A DNA stretch of 64,000 bases from Paraglaciecola psychrophila 170 (GTDB lineage Bacteria > Pseudomonadota > Gammaproteobacteria > Enterobacterales > Alteromonadaceae), in NCBI RefSeq assembly GCF_000347635.1, contig NC_020514.1, positions 3,162,001 through 3,226,000 on the forward strand. Direction: 5' to 3'. Shown here piece by piece: positions 7,668 to 16,814 of the stretch (the stretch's first letter is position 1; each line of letters starts with the position of its first letter). Made by a program: the position numbers and the translations under genes. The notes beneath the pieces were generated by a model. That model had not been told where the DNA came from and did no database searches. It saw nothing but the letters and a program-made list of their open reading frames with translations.

Positions 7668-8054
7668 TCATTTTGTGGCGTCGATTAAACTTATTCCATA
7701 AGAAGGAAAGTACTCATCTTTTGTTATAAGTTGTAAACCCTCTGCCTGCGCTTGTGCAATTAGCATTCTGTCAAAAGGGTCCTTATGATGTATTGGCAAT
7801 TGGCCAGCTTGTTCGCTATGAAAAATAGATATTGGCAACTTACTAAATCCCAGACTTTCAATCACAGAGTCTAAATCTACAGGGCACTCTAATTTGCCAA
7901 GTTGTCGTTTTATCGACATCTCCCAGACCGAAGCGGCACTAACATAAACGTGGTTATTTTCGTTTGCTATACACTCAAGAGCAAATTCACCTAAAGCTTG
8001 ATCACCATTCATCCACCAAATTAATGCGTGGGTATCTAATAATATTCTTTTCAT
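7668..8054 (-). CDS. vapC: VapC-type toxin, PIN domain
   Basis: PIN-domain ribonuclease of 128 residues. The acidic active-site residues are visible: LLDTHALIWW (first Asp), AASVWEMSIK (Glu), and DPFDRMLIAQA (Asp pair) followed by LITKDEYF. Nothing is missing. It starts at ATG 8054, sharing one base with the antitoxin stop (TAATG), so the pair is translationally coupled. VapC toxins usually cleave tRNA or rRNA; the target here is unknown. This appears to be the only fully intact TA pair in the cluster. Confidence 0.92.
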   Translation of the reverse strand: MKRILLDTHALIWWMNGDQALGEFALECIANENNHVYVSAASVWEMSIKRQLGKLECPVDLDSVIESLGFSKLPISIFHSEQAGQLPIHHKDPFDRMLIAQAQAEGLQLITKDEYFPSYGISLIDATK

Positions 8055-8284
8055 TACATACCAAACATTTCTGAAATTTCATCATTCACTTCTTTTGAAT
8101 CAAAATCAGAAGACATTTTAACCTTACCTTTCAATAGACCAAATTCTCTTTTTGTGTTCGGTTGAAAAGGCACTAACCTGACAAGAGGCTTGCCTGACTT
8201 GGCAATAATCACTTCTTCACCAAGAACAGCCGCCTCAACGAGCTGCGATAATTTACTTTTTGCTTCATGCATATTTGTTTGCAT
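8054..8284 (-). CDS. vapB: VapB-type antitoxin, Phd/YefM fold
   Basis: The N-terminal Phd/YefM DNA-binding fold is clear: NMHEAKSKLSQLVEAAVLGE then VIIAKSGKPLVRLVP. The C-terminal 30 residues (FDSKEVNDEISEMFGM) form the toxin-blocking tail. I prefer the ATG at 8284 (MQTNMHEAK), which fits the family, over that at 8296. It precedes vapC with a one-base overlap and probably represses the operon with it via the repeats immediately upstream. Confidence 0.9.
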   Translation of the reverse strand: MQTNMHEAKSKLSQLVEAAVLGEEVIIAKSGKPLVRLVPFQPNTKREFGLLKGKVKMSSDFDSKEVNDEISEMFGM

Positions 8285-8295
8285 TACCACACCCA

Positions 8296-8335
8296 ACTTA
8301 GCTAGACTTAGCTAAACTATAACTCAACTATAATC
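8296..8335 (-). promoter_or_regulatory. repeat-rich vapBC operator region
   Basis: Directly upstream of vapB are two copies of ACTTAGCTA (8296-8304, 8306-8314) and two of AACTATAA (8315-8322 and from 8327). The arrangement fits cooperative binding by a VapBC complex. I could not settle the -35 and -10 elements. Confidence 0.4.
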
Positions 8336-8688
8336 ACAACGCAAAGCGACGTTTATCTTGATATTAATTACTTACACTGAGGACTGCAAAGTGTCAAAAA
8401 CGGCTATCCATGGTGATACCGTACATTCGCTGAAAGCGGGTTACTAACTTTAAAAAATTAGAGTTACGGTCAATCAGACACTAACTTGTCATAAAATTTA
8501 ATTCACTTTACGCCCTATTTTGCCTCATAAATATGGAATTGTTATCCGCGCACTGAGAGGACTGCAAGAGACTGACACTACCCAGTATAGGCAAAACGTA
8601 CAAGCGACTTAACCGTGAAGGTAAGAAAATTTTAAGTATGCGGAGTTAAAAATTTTGACCTTCTACTTATAGGTTATATTTAAGTGGT
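8336..8688. other. intergenic region without a recognised gene
   Basis: About 350 bases with no supported gene. A near-repeat, CACTGA followed by GGACTGCAA, occurs at about 8376-8390 and 8555-8570; the second copy has a two-base insertion. Nothing else stands out. Confidence 0.4.
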
Positions 8689-9258
8689 TCAGGGCACTTC
8701 GTCTAGATTAAAATACAGTGAACTGGCATTGGCTATACGCCTCAATGATTTCACATCATCTTCGGTCCACTAATAAATTTTTCCGACACTTTCACAGCAG
8801 ATTATCCCTATCGGTTTAAAATTGTGATGCAAAATAAAATCTAGCAACGAATAAACATTATCAGGTTTAAAATAGACGTCTTTAGCACAAGCTGTTTGCG
8901 GATGCTCTCTAGCATCACTAGCCCTTGTGACTTCGCTACTGATTATTGCGTCAAAGTAGGTGCCAAAATCTTCAAGTTTAATTTCAACTGTGTCCCCGTA
9001 TTTATTAATACGTTGGTAATTGACAATTGATACAATTTTTGAGTAATTGTCTTGAAACGTCCACAGGCTGACTTTATCTGCGCCAGCCACCACCTCAGAG
9101 GTAACGTTACAAATCTCTTTTAACTTTTTATCCACCGCTAATATAGGATTAGTGAGGACGGATGTTAGTCTAATAAATGCATACATATAATTGATAGAGT
9201 TGTTTATGGTTAAAGTTAAAAAATTAAGATTAATAAACAGTATTGTTGACCAAATCAA
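8689..9258 (-). pseudogene. GAF-domain protein with in-frame TAG
   Basis: GAF domains bind small ligands in signalling proteins. The product reads KLKEICNVTSEVV, ADKVSLWTF and PIGIICCESVG, all GAF-like, then a TAG at about 8770. The same frame continues past it with WTEDDVKSLRRIANASSLYF and ends at TGA 8689-8691; this is the usual final GAF helix. One base change (probably Gln CAG to TAG) therefore interrupts an otherwise complete protein of about 165-190 residues. The true start may be ATG 9186 (MYAFIRL), since residues before it look like extension. No effector domain is attached. Confidence 0.7.
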
Positions 9259-9443
9259 AACACTTAAATTTGAAAAAACGTCACGGTTAAGTAACAGTAA
9301 GTAAGTTTTAATATAATCAACTTAAATTTGAGTAATATGGGCTTTTATTCGCAGCGGTATTAGCTAAAAAACGCGTCAGTTAACGAGAAAGTGATGGACA
9401 ACATTCTGAATCCATAGGCTCATCACCTGCAGAAATGTTTGTC

Positions 9444-10589
9444 TCATGATTGGCGTTTTAATCTACCGGCAAAAAACATTAAAGCAAAGCTAGAAATCAT
9501 TAAACCAGTCGACGGCTCAGATACTAATACTGGATCAGTTACTACTGCTAATGACTTGTTTGAAATAACACCATTAGTAATATCAATGCCAGCAGCTAAC
9601 CCATTAACTGAGCCAGTCCATGTATCTGTACCAAGGCAATTGGTAGATATCATTGTACCTATGCCAATGGCGGCGGTTGTATTCGTAAATAAATTTCCGC
9701 AACTAACGTCTGATGTAGCACCTGTTACAGCTCCTGTTACAAAAGCAACACCCACAAAAGAAGTACCCGCACCTAGACTTAGCGCACCGCCTAAATTCCA
9801 GATGACACTTGCACCTGCACCGGCGTTAACTATTTCAAGTTTAGTCCCGGCACCTAAGACCAGTGCTGCATCAAGATTAAAAACCCAAATAGGGTTTTCT
9901 TCACCCTTACCATCAAATTGAATGATTGCGTTTGCGGCTACAGTCACAGCAGTTCCTTCCCAGACTCCAGCCTCAAAAATAGCACTTCCATAACCCACAT
10001 CCAATTCAAAATCAGAATCGAGGCTAGATAAGACTTCTTGGGCACTAACTATTTGTTCTAAAGCTGCGTCGACGTCAAAGGTATCTTTATATAAACTAAT
10101 ATCAGAAGCAGTAGAAATAAAAGCTGTTTTGCTGTTTGCCCCATCGCCAGTGATGGCCGCTGCGGCATATACGTCTTGTGAAATAGAAAGCGCGCCCAGA
10201 GTGACTGCTGCGGCAGAATAGATATTTCCAGCCAAACCACTAGCGGCCAATGTAACGGCGGCGTAAGAGTATATGTCTCCAGAAGAAGCGCCAGCCCCAA
10301 CACCTGCGGCTGCGCCGGCATATATGTTTCCAGCGCTCCCCAAAGCCCCCGTAGAAACGGCGCCAGTGCTAGAAGATAGATTAGCGGTATTAGAGCCAGC
10401 ACCGGTACCAATGAAAGCAAATGCTGCGACATCATTTGTTACAAGTGCTTCTGCTGATATATTAAGTGCGGCGCCAGACACCGCAGAATACCCAATCAAA
10501 TCAGGACCGAGCAATAAGATTGCTGCAGGCCCTGTTGAGATAGATAATAATATGCTTCCTAAAAACAGTTTTGATAATTTACTGTTCAT
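9444..10589 (-). CDS. secreted ice-binding-like (DUF3494) protein with PEP-CTERM tail
   Basis: A 381-residue exported protein. An N-terminal signal segment is followed by an Ala/Gly-rich low-complexity region (about 35-150) with NIYSAAAVTLGA-like repeats. Residues ~195-330 resemble the DUF3494 beta-solenoid of ice-binding proteins: PIWVFNLDAALVLGAGTKLE, VIWNLGGALSLGAGTSF and GVAFVTGAV. The C-terminus is a PEP-CTERM sorting signal: SEPSTGLM, a hydrophobic stretch, then RLKRQ, so an exosortase elsewhere should process it. Ice binding is known for the family, but many DUF3494 proteins with PEP-CTERM tails are untested, so an adhesive or matrix role is possible. The gene stands alone. Confidence 0.85.
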   Translation of the reverse strand: MNSKLSKLFLGSILLSISTGPAAILLLGPDLIGYSAVSGAALNISAEALVTNDVAAFAFIGTGAGSNTANLSSSTGAVSTGALGSAGNIYAGAAAGVGAGASSGDIYSYAAVTLAASGLAGNIYSAAAVTLGALSISQDVYAAAAITGDGANSKTAFISTASDISLYKDTFDVDAALEQIVSAQEVLSSLDSDFELDVGYGSAIFEAGVWEGTAVTVAANAIIQFDGKGEENPIWVFNLDAALVLGAGTKLEIVNAGAGASVIWNLGGALSLGAGTSFVGVAFVTGAVTGATSDVSCGNLFTNTTAAIGIGTMISTNCLGTDTWTGSVNGLAAGIDITNGVISNKSLAVVTDPVLVSEPSTGLMISSFALMFFAGRLKRQS

Positions 10590-12242
10590 GATGAGTCCTA
10601 GTTTGAAATATAAACATTATTGATAATTCCATTGATGTTGTTACCAACAGCTAACTCTAATGTCGGCTTTCAAGTAATAAACAGTGCTGAAAAAGGAGAA
10701 AGGCATATCTCTCACCTATTGACTTTTTAGAGCAGAATTAACAGCGTCTTTTTATGCAGAGATTGCTTTTATAAATTTGCCTTCAATACAGCTTAGAATA
10801 CCCTCTAATTCGCTAAGGTTTGATACCTGAGCACTTGCCTAAATATTGAAACCTTAATCTTACAACATTATAAAACTTATAAAGCTTGCCCGAAATTGAA
10901 CTTTAGTATGTTGAACTTTAGTCTCATAAGGATCTGTATGCAGAAACTAGTTGGATAGCATTGCGCTAAATAAAGTCACCACATATCTAATTGAATAGAG
11001 CTTGATATCAGATAACTACCGCACGTACTAAGAGCTAATCTTGAGAATGAGAAGTAGAAAAAATTGTTGCGAAGGCTAGCTAATAAATCGATTTAAAACA
11101 TTTAAGAACGCTTCAAAAATCAGTGTTGAGCATCCAAATGTGGGGTGTTGAAGTGCTTTTAGGGCGATCAGAACAGTTAAATTGACTCGTGAACACTTGT
11201 GGTAATGTATAGCTGTTCATAAAAACTTTTGATACTCAAAATTGAGCTTCAAAAGTGGATGATAAGCTGACACTGATTAAATTTAATAATCTTATAACAA
11301 TGAGTTCACTTGGCGTTAACCACTACATTTTTAATTGCCGTTTTTAAGAGCGTTAAGATAAAAATTTATTGCGGGCTATACTTAGTTCGGGATAGCACAT
11401 GTCAATGCTATTCTGGTTTGAGAAATAATCCCAGTGCGTTTTAAAATACTTTAATTCAGCATATAGTTGCATTCTTGGCCACTTGATGCGTGAAACTCCC
11501 GCCTCAGTTTTTTATCCAGAGTGCAACGGTTTCCTTCAATACATCCAACGAACAATCTAAATTGTGTAAGCGGCTCAGGGAGCGCGTATCATACCAAGGG
11601 TATCATCTGCCTGAAGATTGAGCTGGTATGTGACTGCGCCTAATTGTTGTTGCTACATCATTCGGTTAACCGGTAAAGCAAGTTGAGTGAGTTTTTTCTT
11701 ACTTTTGTTACTGACTTTTTAATGTGCTTTATGGTGACCCGACAATAAAACTTTATGTGTCAGTCGAAAACAGAATCACTAAGATAAAAGTATCCTTCAG
11801 TAGACCATTCATAGCTTACGTCATTAAAATTAGAGATGGCATTATAAGAACAGCGGCTCTGACGATAAGGTTACTTTGTTTTATTTTTAACCATCCGCAA
11901 GCCATGTATCAAATCTAACATCTACTTTTATACTCACTACAAAACATACATTTTAGGTTAAGGTCCTGAATTAATTAGTAATAGTAATTAGGCTATGAAG
12001 TAGTGAAAACTCTTACTTGCTTGACTTAGCTAAGGTTACTCAAAAAATGACATAGCATATATTTCTAAGGTTCAAGCAGAATCCAATTAACTTTTTTACA
12101 GTATTTACATTTTTACCAACTTTACAAATAGAGTATTCGCAAATGACGCTAGTTACCCGAACAAGTTGTATCGTACAACTTGTATCGAACAAGGTATAAT
12201 TGTATGTTGGTTTATATTCAGATAACTGGAATCAAATAGTTC
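10590..12242. other. 1.65-kb region with no supported gene
   Basis: No frame on either strand has recognisable similarity; the 64-residue frame at 11724-11918 looks like chance. A direct repeat TTGAACTTTAGT occurs near 10897 and 10912. On the minus strand around 11330-11480 a short stretch reads like protein (AELKYFKTHWDYF), possibly an old gene relic. The right end carries the palindrome at 12161. Confidence 0.4.
12161..12183. promoter_or_regulatory. palindromic operator candidate
   Basis: Perfect 10-bp inverted repeat, ACAAGTTGTA (12161-12170) and TACAACTTGT (12174-12183), spacer TCG. A TATAAT lies 11 bases downstream (12195-12200) and the metallohydrolase start 60 bases downstream. The position fits an operator for that gene; the regulator is unknown. 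Confidence 0.55.
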
Positions 12243-14714
12243 ATGCCAAGTCACAATAAAGCACCCGTGTATTTGCTACCCGCATCATTCTTACTGACTG
12301 TATTGATCATAATACAGCTGTTTTCAAATGTTGCGTTAGCGCAATGGGTTAATCACTACCCAAAACTTGATGATTTTGGTCATCATACTTACCTAGAGCA
12401 ACATGAATTACCCATACTTGCATACGGTGTAACCGACCCCGCCCCCTCTCCTGATGGAAAAAGTATCGCCATCGCTTCTAAGGGTTGGCTATGGTTATTG
12501 GATATAGAAACGGGTGTGGCTAAGCGTTTAACAAATACAGAGGGTAATGATTCTCGTCCTCGCTGGTCACCTAATGGCAAGCGTCTAGCTTTTGTTCGGG
12601 ATTATGGCAACGACACAGCGGTTGTGATCAAAGACATTAATAGTGGCAAAGAAACCCTTATTAACAGTACTGCTATTGATCTTGATCCTGAGTTTTCTGA
12701 TAACTCAAGATTCTTGTTTTATACCAGCGGCATTTCAGGATCTCTTGAGCTGTACCAAAGAGATATTCAAAGTGGCACTCAACAGCAAATAACTTCATTG
12801 CCCGCTGTGGTCAGAAATACAAGACGTGTGGCCAATCAGCAAGGCATAGTTTACCTACACGGTAATGGCGCCCATCGTGTGTTAAGGCATCGTGATTTTT
12901 TGACTGGTTCCGATGAGATAATTCAAGCTCAAACCCTTGCTTATCATTTATCCAGCGATGTGCACCCCACTCTGCCATTGCTGGTTTATAGCGCTCCGAT
13001 AGACAACAACTACCACCTGTGGACCATGGATATGTCTGATAAAAGAGTCAAACATAGGTTAACTGATGGTGAAAGTTTTGCTCTCACACCGGCCTTTAGT
13101 GCCGATGGAAATCATATCTATTTTGTTGAACTGGACGAAAACCGACAGTTTCGGCTGATGCAAATACCCACTTATGGTGGAAAACCTTCACCACTGCAAA
13201 TAAAAAAATGGGTTTATGGTGAGGCCACAGGCACCCTAGATATTGCTATTTCAGATGAAAATAAAACGCCTATTGCAGCACGGGTTTCAATTATGTCTGC
13301 AAAAGGTCACTCGGTTGCCAATCCCATGGGTGCAACCTATGTCGACCCACAAACTGGGCGCAGTTACTTTTATGTCGATGGTTCAATCGATTTAACCTTG
13401 CCTACTGGTAAATATCAAGTGCTCGCAGCGCGTGGCTCTATTACAGAAATATTTTCAGCTAATGTAGAAATCAAACAGTCAAAAATCAATCATGTAAACA
13501 TATCGCTTTCACCATTATGGAACAGCGCCGACGCAGGTTATGTTTCTGCTGATTTTCATGTGCATTTAAATGGAGATGGTCACCACCGTGCTAAACATGA
13601 TGACGCATTGTTGTTAATGCGCGGAGAGGATTTAAATACACTGGCACCCATGTCTTGGAACCGCTGGGAAAGGCGAATAGACAGTGGGATTATTGGTAAG
13701 CGCAGCATTCAAGACGCGTATCAAATCATTCAAGGTCAAGAAGTCCGCTCACATTTTCATGGGCATATTGGGTTGCTTAATCTCAGTGAACCTTTTGCCC
13801 CTTGGTTTTTTGGCCCGAATAATCCGCTATTAGGCTCCCCTGACTTAACCAACGCAGACGTTTTTGCGTTTGCCAATAAAGTAGGCGCATTTGCGACTTA
13901 CGTGCATCCAGTTGCTGCTGATGGTGACCCATTCGCTGAGGATGTGATAGCAAACATACCACTTGAGTTGTTGTCAGACGGTGTACTAGAACCCAAAATG
14001 GGCCTTGAGCTAGTATGTGCTTGGACTAGCCCATTAGGCACCTCCGATTTATGGTACAGGTTATTAAATATTGGTCGCCCCATTGTTGCAATGTCAGGCA
14101 CAGATGGCTGGGTAGACTTTCACCGCACCCCAGCCGTTGGAACAGGGCGGGCCTACATCCGTCCATTAACCAATGAAAAGACAACCGATCCTGTTCTTGC
14201 CGGTGCGCTTGCAGGACGGAGTTTTGTCACTACTGGACCAATGCTCACATTTTCACTGGGCAACGGGATTAAACCTGGTGGCATTATCGATAGTGGCAAA
14301 CAAGAATATACATTGAACATCACCAGCACCGTTGACTTAGAAATAGTCGAAATCATGGTGAATGGTCAAGTAGGGCAAACACTCAAGGGCATCAAGGCTG
14401 GTAAAACAACACGTTTTCAAGGTTTCATTGAAGTACCTGAAGGTGGTTGGGTTGCTGCGCGGGCTTATTCCGCAAATCAGCGGGCTGATAGTTGGCCCAC
14501 TATGCATGTAAGACCTTTTGCGCATTCCTCACCCATTTGGATAAAACAAATTGGTAGCACCGATAAAACTGCAAAGGCCGCGGCGGCGGCAGACCTTATT
14601 CGCGCAATAAATGCAGCACAAGATAAAGCTAAAAAAGCTTATGGAGAACGTCCTATGCCAAGGCTGTATCAACGTTTCAAGGATGCAAATAAAGCACTTG
14701 AGGCTATGCTCTAA
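12243..14714 (+). CDS. TolB-like beta-propeller/CehA-McbA family metallohydrolase
   Basis: An 823-residue exported enzyme. A signal peptide ends near ALA-Q (residue ~33). Residues ~60-330 contain WD40/TolB-like propeller repeats with the pattern SPDGKSIA, SPNGKRLAF and SADGNHIYF. Residues ~430-720 are a PHP-type metal-dependent hydrolase related to CehA/McbA: ADFHVHLNGDGHH supplies the metal-binding HxH, followed by FHGHIG, YVHPVAADGDP and SGTDGW. CehA-type enzymes cleave carbamate or phospho-ester-like bonds, but the real substrate here is unknown. The C-terminal ~90 residues are a beta domain and a Lys/Ala-rich tail. The gene precedes the asparagine synthase by 131 bases on the same strand. 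Confidence 0.82.
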   Translation: MPSHNKAPVYLLPASFLLTVLIIIQLFSNVALAQWVNHYPKLDDFGHHTYLEQHELPILAYGVTDPAPSPDGKSIAIASKGWLWLLDIETGVAKRLTNTEGNDSRPRWSPNGKRLAFVRDYGNDTAVVIKDINSGKETLINSTAIDLDPEFSDNSRFLFYTSGISGSLELYQRDIQSGTQQQITSLPAVVRNTRRVANQQGIVYLHGNGAHRVLRHRDFLTGSDEIIQAQTLAYHLSSDVHPTLPLLVYSAPIDNNYHLWTMDMSDKRVKHRLTDGESFALTPAFSADGNHIYFVELDENRQFRLMQIPTYGGKPSPLQIKKWVYGEATGTLDIAISDENKTPIAARVSIMSAKGHSVANPMGATYVDPQTGRSYFYVDGSIDLTLPTGKYQVLAARGSITEIFSANVEIKQSKINHVNISLSPLWNSADAGYVSADFHVHLNGDGHHRAKHDDALLLMRGEDLNTLAPMSWNRWERRIDSGIIGKRSIQDAYQIIQGQEVRSHFHGHIGLLNLSEPFAPWFFGPNNPLLGSPDLTNADVFAFANKVGAFATYVHPVAADGDPFAEDVIANIPLELLSDGVLEPKMGLELVCAWTSPLGTSDLWYRLLNIGRPIVAMSGTDGWVDFHRTPAVGTGRAYIRPLTNEKTTDPVLAGALAGRSFVTTGPMLTFSLGNGIKPGGIIDSGKQEYTLNITSTVDLEIVEIMVNGQVGQTLKGIKAGKTTRFQGFIEVPEGGWVAARAYSANQRADSWPTMHVRPFAHSSPIWIKQIGSTDKTAKAAAAADLIRAINAAQDKAKKAYGERPMPRLYQRFKDANKALEAML

Positions 14715-14845
14715 AGGCATGAGTAATGATAATTACTTATTAATTTAATGGAATTGCTGTAGGTGTGTTCAGTCATACTTTTTAGTTTAACTTTGCATAA
14801 TCCACCGGCTGAGTAACCTGATAAAGAGTATTAAGGAAGCAACAC

Positions 14846-16762
14846 ATGTGTGGAATATTTGCAGCGATGACACGAAATGGACTGCCAGCTGATCGCTGCA
14901 AAGCCGCCATTAATTCTTTATACCATCGTGGACCAGACGGCTCTGATAGCTGGACATCAAATGATGGGCGTTGGGTACTAGGGCACACTAGGTTATCTAT
15001 TATTGGTTTGAATAATGGCGAGCAACCTATGATTAGCCCTGACGGTGCGATTCATTTAGTGGTCAATGGAGAGTTTTACGGTTACCGAGAGATCCGTGAA
15101 AAACTCCAAGCAAGCGGCTATCAATTTAAAACTGACAGCGATAGTGAAATTGCCTTGCATCTTTATCATGAGCGCGGCATGCAAGTTGCCACTGAATTGC
15201 GCGGTGAATTTGCGGTTATCATTGCCGATGAGCGCAAGCAAATTATGATCGCTATACGCGACCGCTTTGGGGTTAAGCCTCTTTATTACGCTGCAATAAA
15301 CGGAAACTTTTATTTTGCCTCAGAAATAAAAACCTTATTAGCATTAGGCGTACCTGCAAAATGGGATCTTGAAGGTGCGTCAGCAGGTCCAAGTAGAGCC
15401 CATGAAACAACAGAGTTTGCTAACATCTACTCAGTGCCACAAGGGTGTTATGCCATTGCCAAAGACGGGAACGTGCGGATTTATACCTATTGGGATTGGG
15501 AGTTTCCAACCGCAGCACAAATGAAAATGGATCAGCGCAGTGAAGCTGAAGTAGTAGACGAATTTCGTGAAGCACTGCAGGGTTCTATTCAGCAAAGGCT
15601 GGTTGCCGATGTCGAAGTCGCTTCCTACCTCAGTGGGGGCATCGATTCCTGTGCGGTTTTGGGGTTGGCACAACAATGCATGGATCGGCCTATCCGTGCG
15701 TTTACATTAACGTTTGATAATCCATTATACGATGAAGCTGCCATTGCTGAGGCGACAGCCAAACATGTTGGTGCTTCTTATCACCCCATACATATAACAG
15801 GACGTGACATTGCAGATTCTTACTCAGAGGCAGTTTGGCATAGTGAAACCCAAATGTTTAACGGCCATGGCGTTGCAAAATATCTTCTTAGTCGTGAAGT
15901 CCAAAAAGCAGGGATCAAGGTAGTTTTTACCGGTGAAGGGGCCGATGAAATGCTGGGAGGGTATCCATTTTTCAGAATTGATGCTCTGAACCATAATCCC
16001 GACTTGAGTAGCGCCGAAAAAGTGGCATTTATGAAAGAAATGTTGGGTAGTAATCAAGCCACAAGCGCGATCACGATGCCGGAGCAAATTAACGATGAAG
16101 AAATGCAGGCCATTCAGCGTCGGCTTGGATGGGCGCCTGCGAGTCTAAATGTCAGCATGGCAATGAGAAATGGAATAGCCCCATTTTGGTCCAACGAATT
16201 AAATGAGCAAGTTCAACAACGCCATCCAATAGCATCAGGTCTCGACCGTTTACATCTTGCTCAACGTGTTGCAGGACGCGATCATCTGAATCAGGCGTTG
16301 TACATTCATTCTAAAACTATGTTGCCTAATTTTATTCTGAATTATTTAGGTGATCGCATGGAAATGGCGCACTCCATTGAAGGGCGAGTGCCTTTTCTTG
16401 ATCACCATGTGGCTGAAGTAGCGGCTCGTGTACCAGTGAACATGAAAGTAAAAGGTATTCGCGAAAAACATGTACTTCGAGAAGCAGCTAAAGACGTTCT
16501 ACTGCCCGAAGTTTACAACCGTCAAAAACACCCTTTTACAACACCACCCGCACGTGACAAAAAAGACCCGATATTAGCGTTTTATCATGATACGTTCACG
16601 TCGCAAGCAGCTAAAGAACAACCTATTTACGACATGCAAAAAGCCAATTCAGCTCTGGATAAACTATTTGAGTGTTCTGATGAACAACGTATGGCAACGG
16701 AAGCCTCTTTACAACGAATTGCTAGTGCGATCATCATGCAACAGAAATTTGGCATGAGTTAA
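14846..16762 (+). CDS. asnB: asparagine synthase (glutamine-hydrolysing)
   Basis: Converts aspartate, glutamine and ATP into asparagine. Cys2 of the class II glutaminase is present (MCGIF), followed by YHRGPDGSDSW and the NGEFYGY element. The ATP-pyrophosphatase motif SYLSGGIDSC is at about residue 258, and FTGEGADEMLGGYPFF follows. At 638 residues it is longer than the E. coli AsnB (554) and closer to the long AsnB-like enzymes often linked to exopolysaccharide or PEP-CTERM loci. It may thus modify a surface product rather than serve basic supply; that is inference. It starts at ATG 14846, after AAGGA. Confidence 0.9.
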   Translation: MCGIFAAMTRNGLPADRCKAAINSLYHRGPDGSDSWTSNDGRWVLGHTRLSIIGLNNGEQPMISPDGAIHLVVNGEFYGYREIREKLQASGYQFKTDSDSEIALHLYHERGMQVATELRGEFAVIIADERKQIMIAIRDRFGVKPLYYAAINGNFYFASEIKTLLALGVPAKWDLEGASAGPSRAHETTEFANIYSVPQGCYAIAKDGNVRIYTYWDWEFPTAAQMKMDQRSEAEVVDEFREALQGSIQQRLVADVEVASYLSGGIDSCAVLGLAQQCMDRPIRAFTLTFDNPLYDEAAIAEATAKHVGASYHPIHITGRDIADSYSEAVWHSETQMFNGHGVAKYLLSREVQKAGIKVVFTGEGADEMLGGYPFFRIDALNHNPDLSSAEKVAFMKEMLGSNQATSAITMPEQINDEEMQAIQRRLGWAPASLNVSMAMRNGIAPFWSNELNEQVQQRHPIASGLDRLHLAQRVAGRDHLNQALYIHSKTMLPNFILNYLGDRMEMAHSIEGRVPFLDHHVAEVAARVPVNMKVKGIREKHVLREAAKDVLLPEVYNRQKHPFTTPPARDKKDPILAFYHDTFTSQAAKEQPIYDMQKANSALDKLFECSDEQRMATEASLQRIASAIIMQQKFGMS

Positions 16763-16814
16763 ATACCAAACTAATTCAGGTGAGTAACTCAATAAATAAG
16801 AGTATGTGATGCAG

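Noticed and set aside
7532..7729. 65-residue plus-strand frame next to GGGTCAGGT copy 3
   Set aside because: It overlaps the end of VapC and shows no similarity; treated as part of an insert remnant.
2437..8296. Chromosomal integron cassette array
   Set aside because: The dense TA modules resemble cassettes, but I found no regularly spaced attC-like repeats and no integrase.
9439..10623. Long plus-strand frames opposite the ice-binding-like gene
   Set aside because: They mirror the Ala/Gly-rich coding of the minus strand (Pro/Ala-rich composition) and have no ribosome-binding site or family similarity.
11724..11918. 64-residue plus-strand frame
   Set aside because: Short, unrecognised, in a long non-coding region with no ribosome-binding site.
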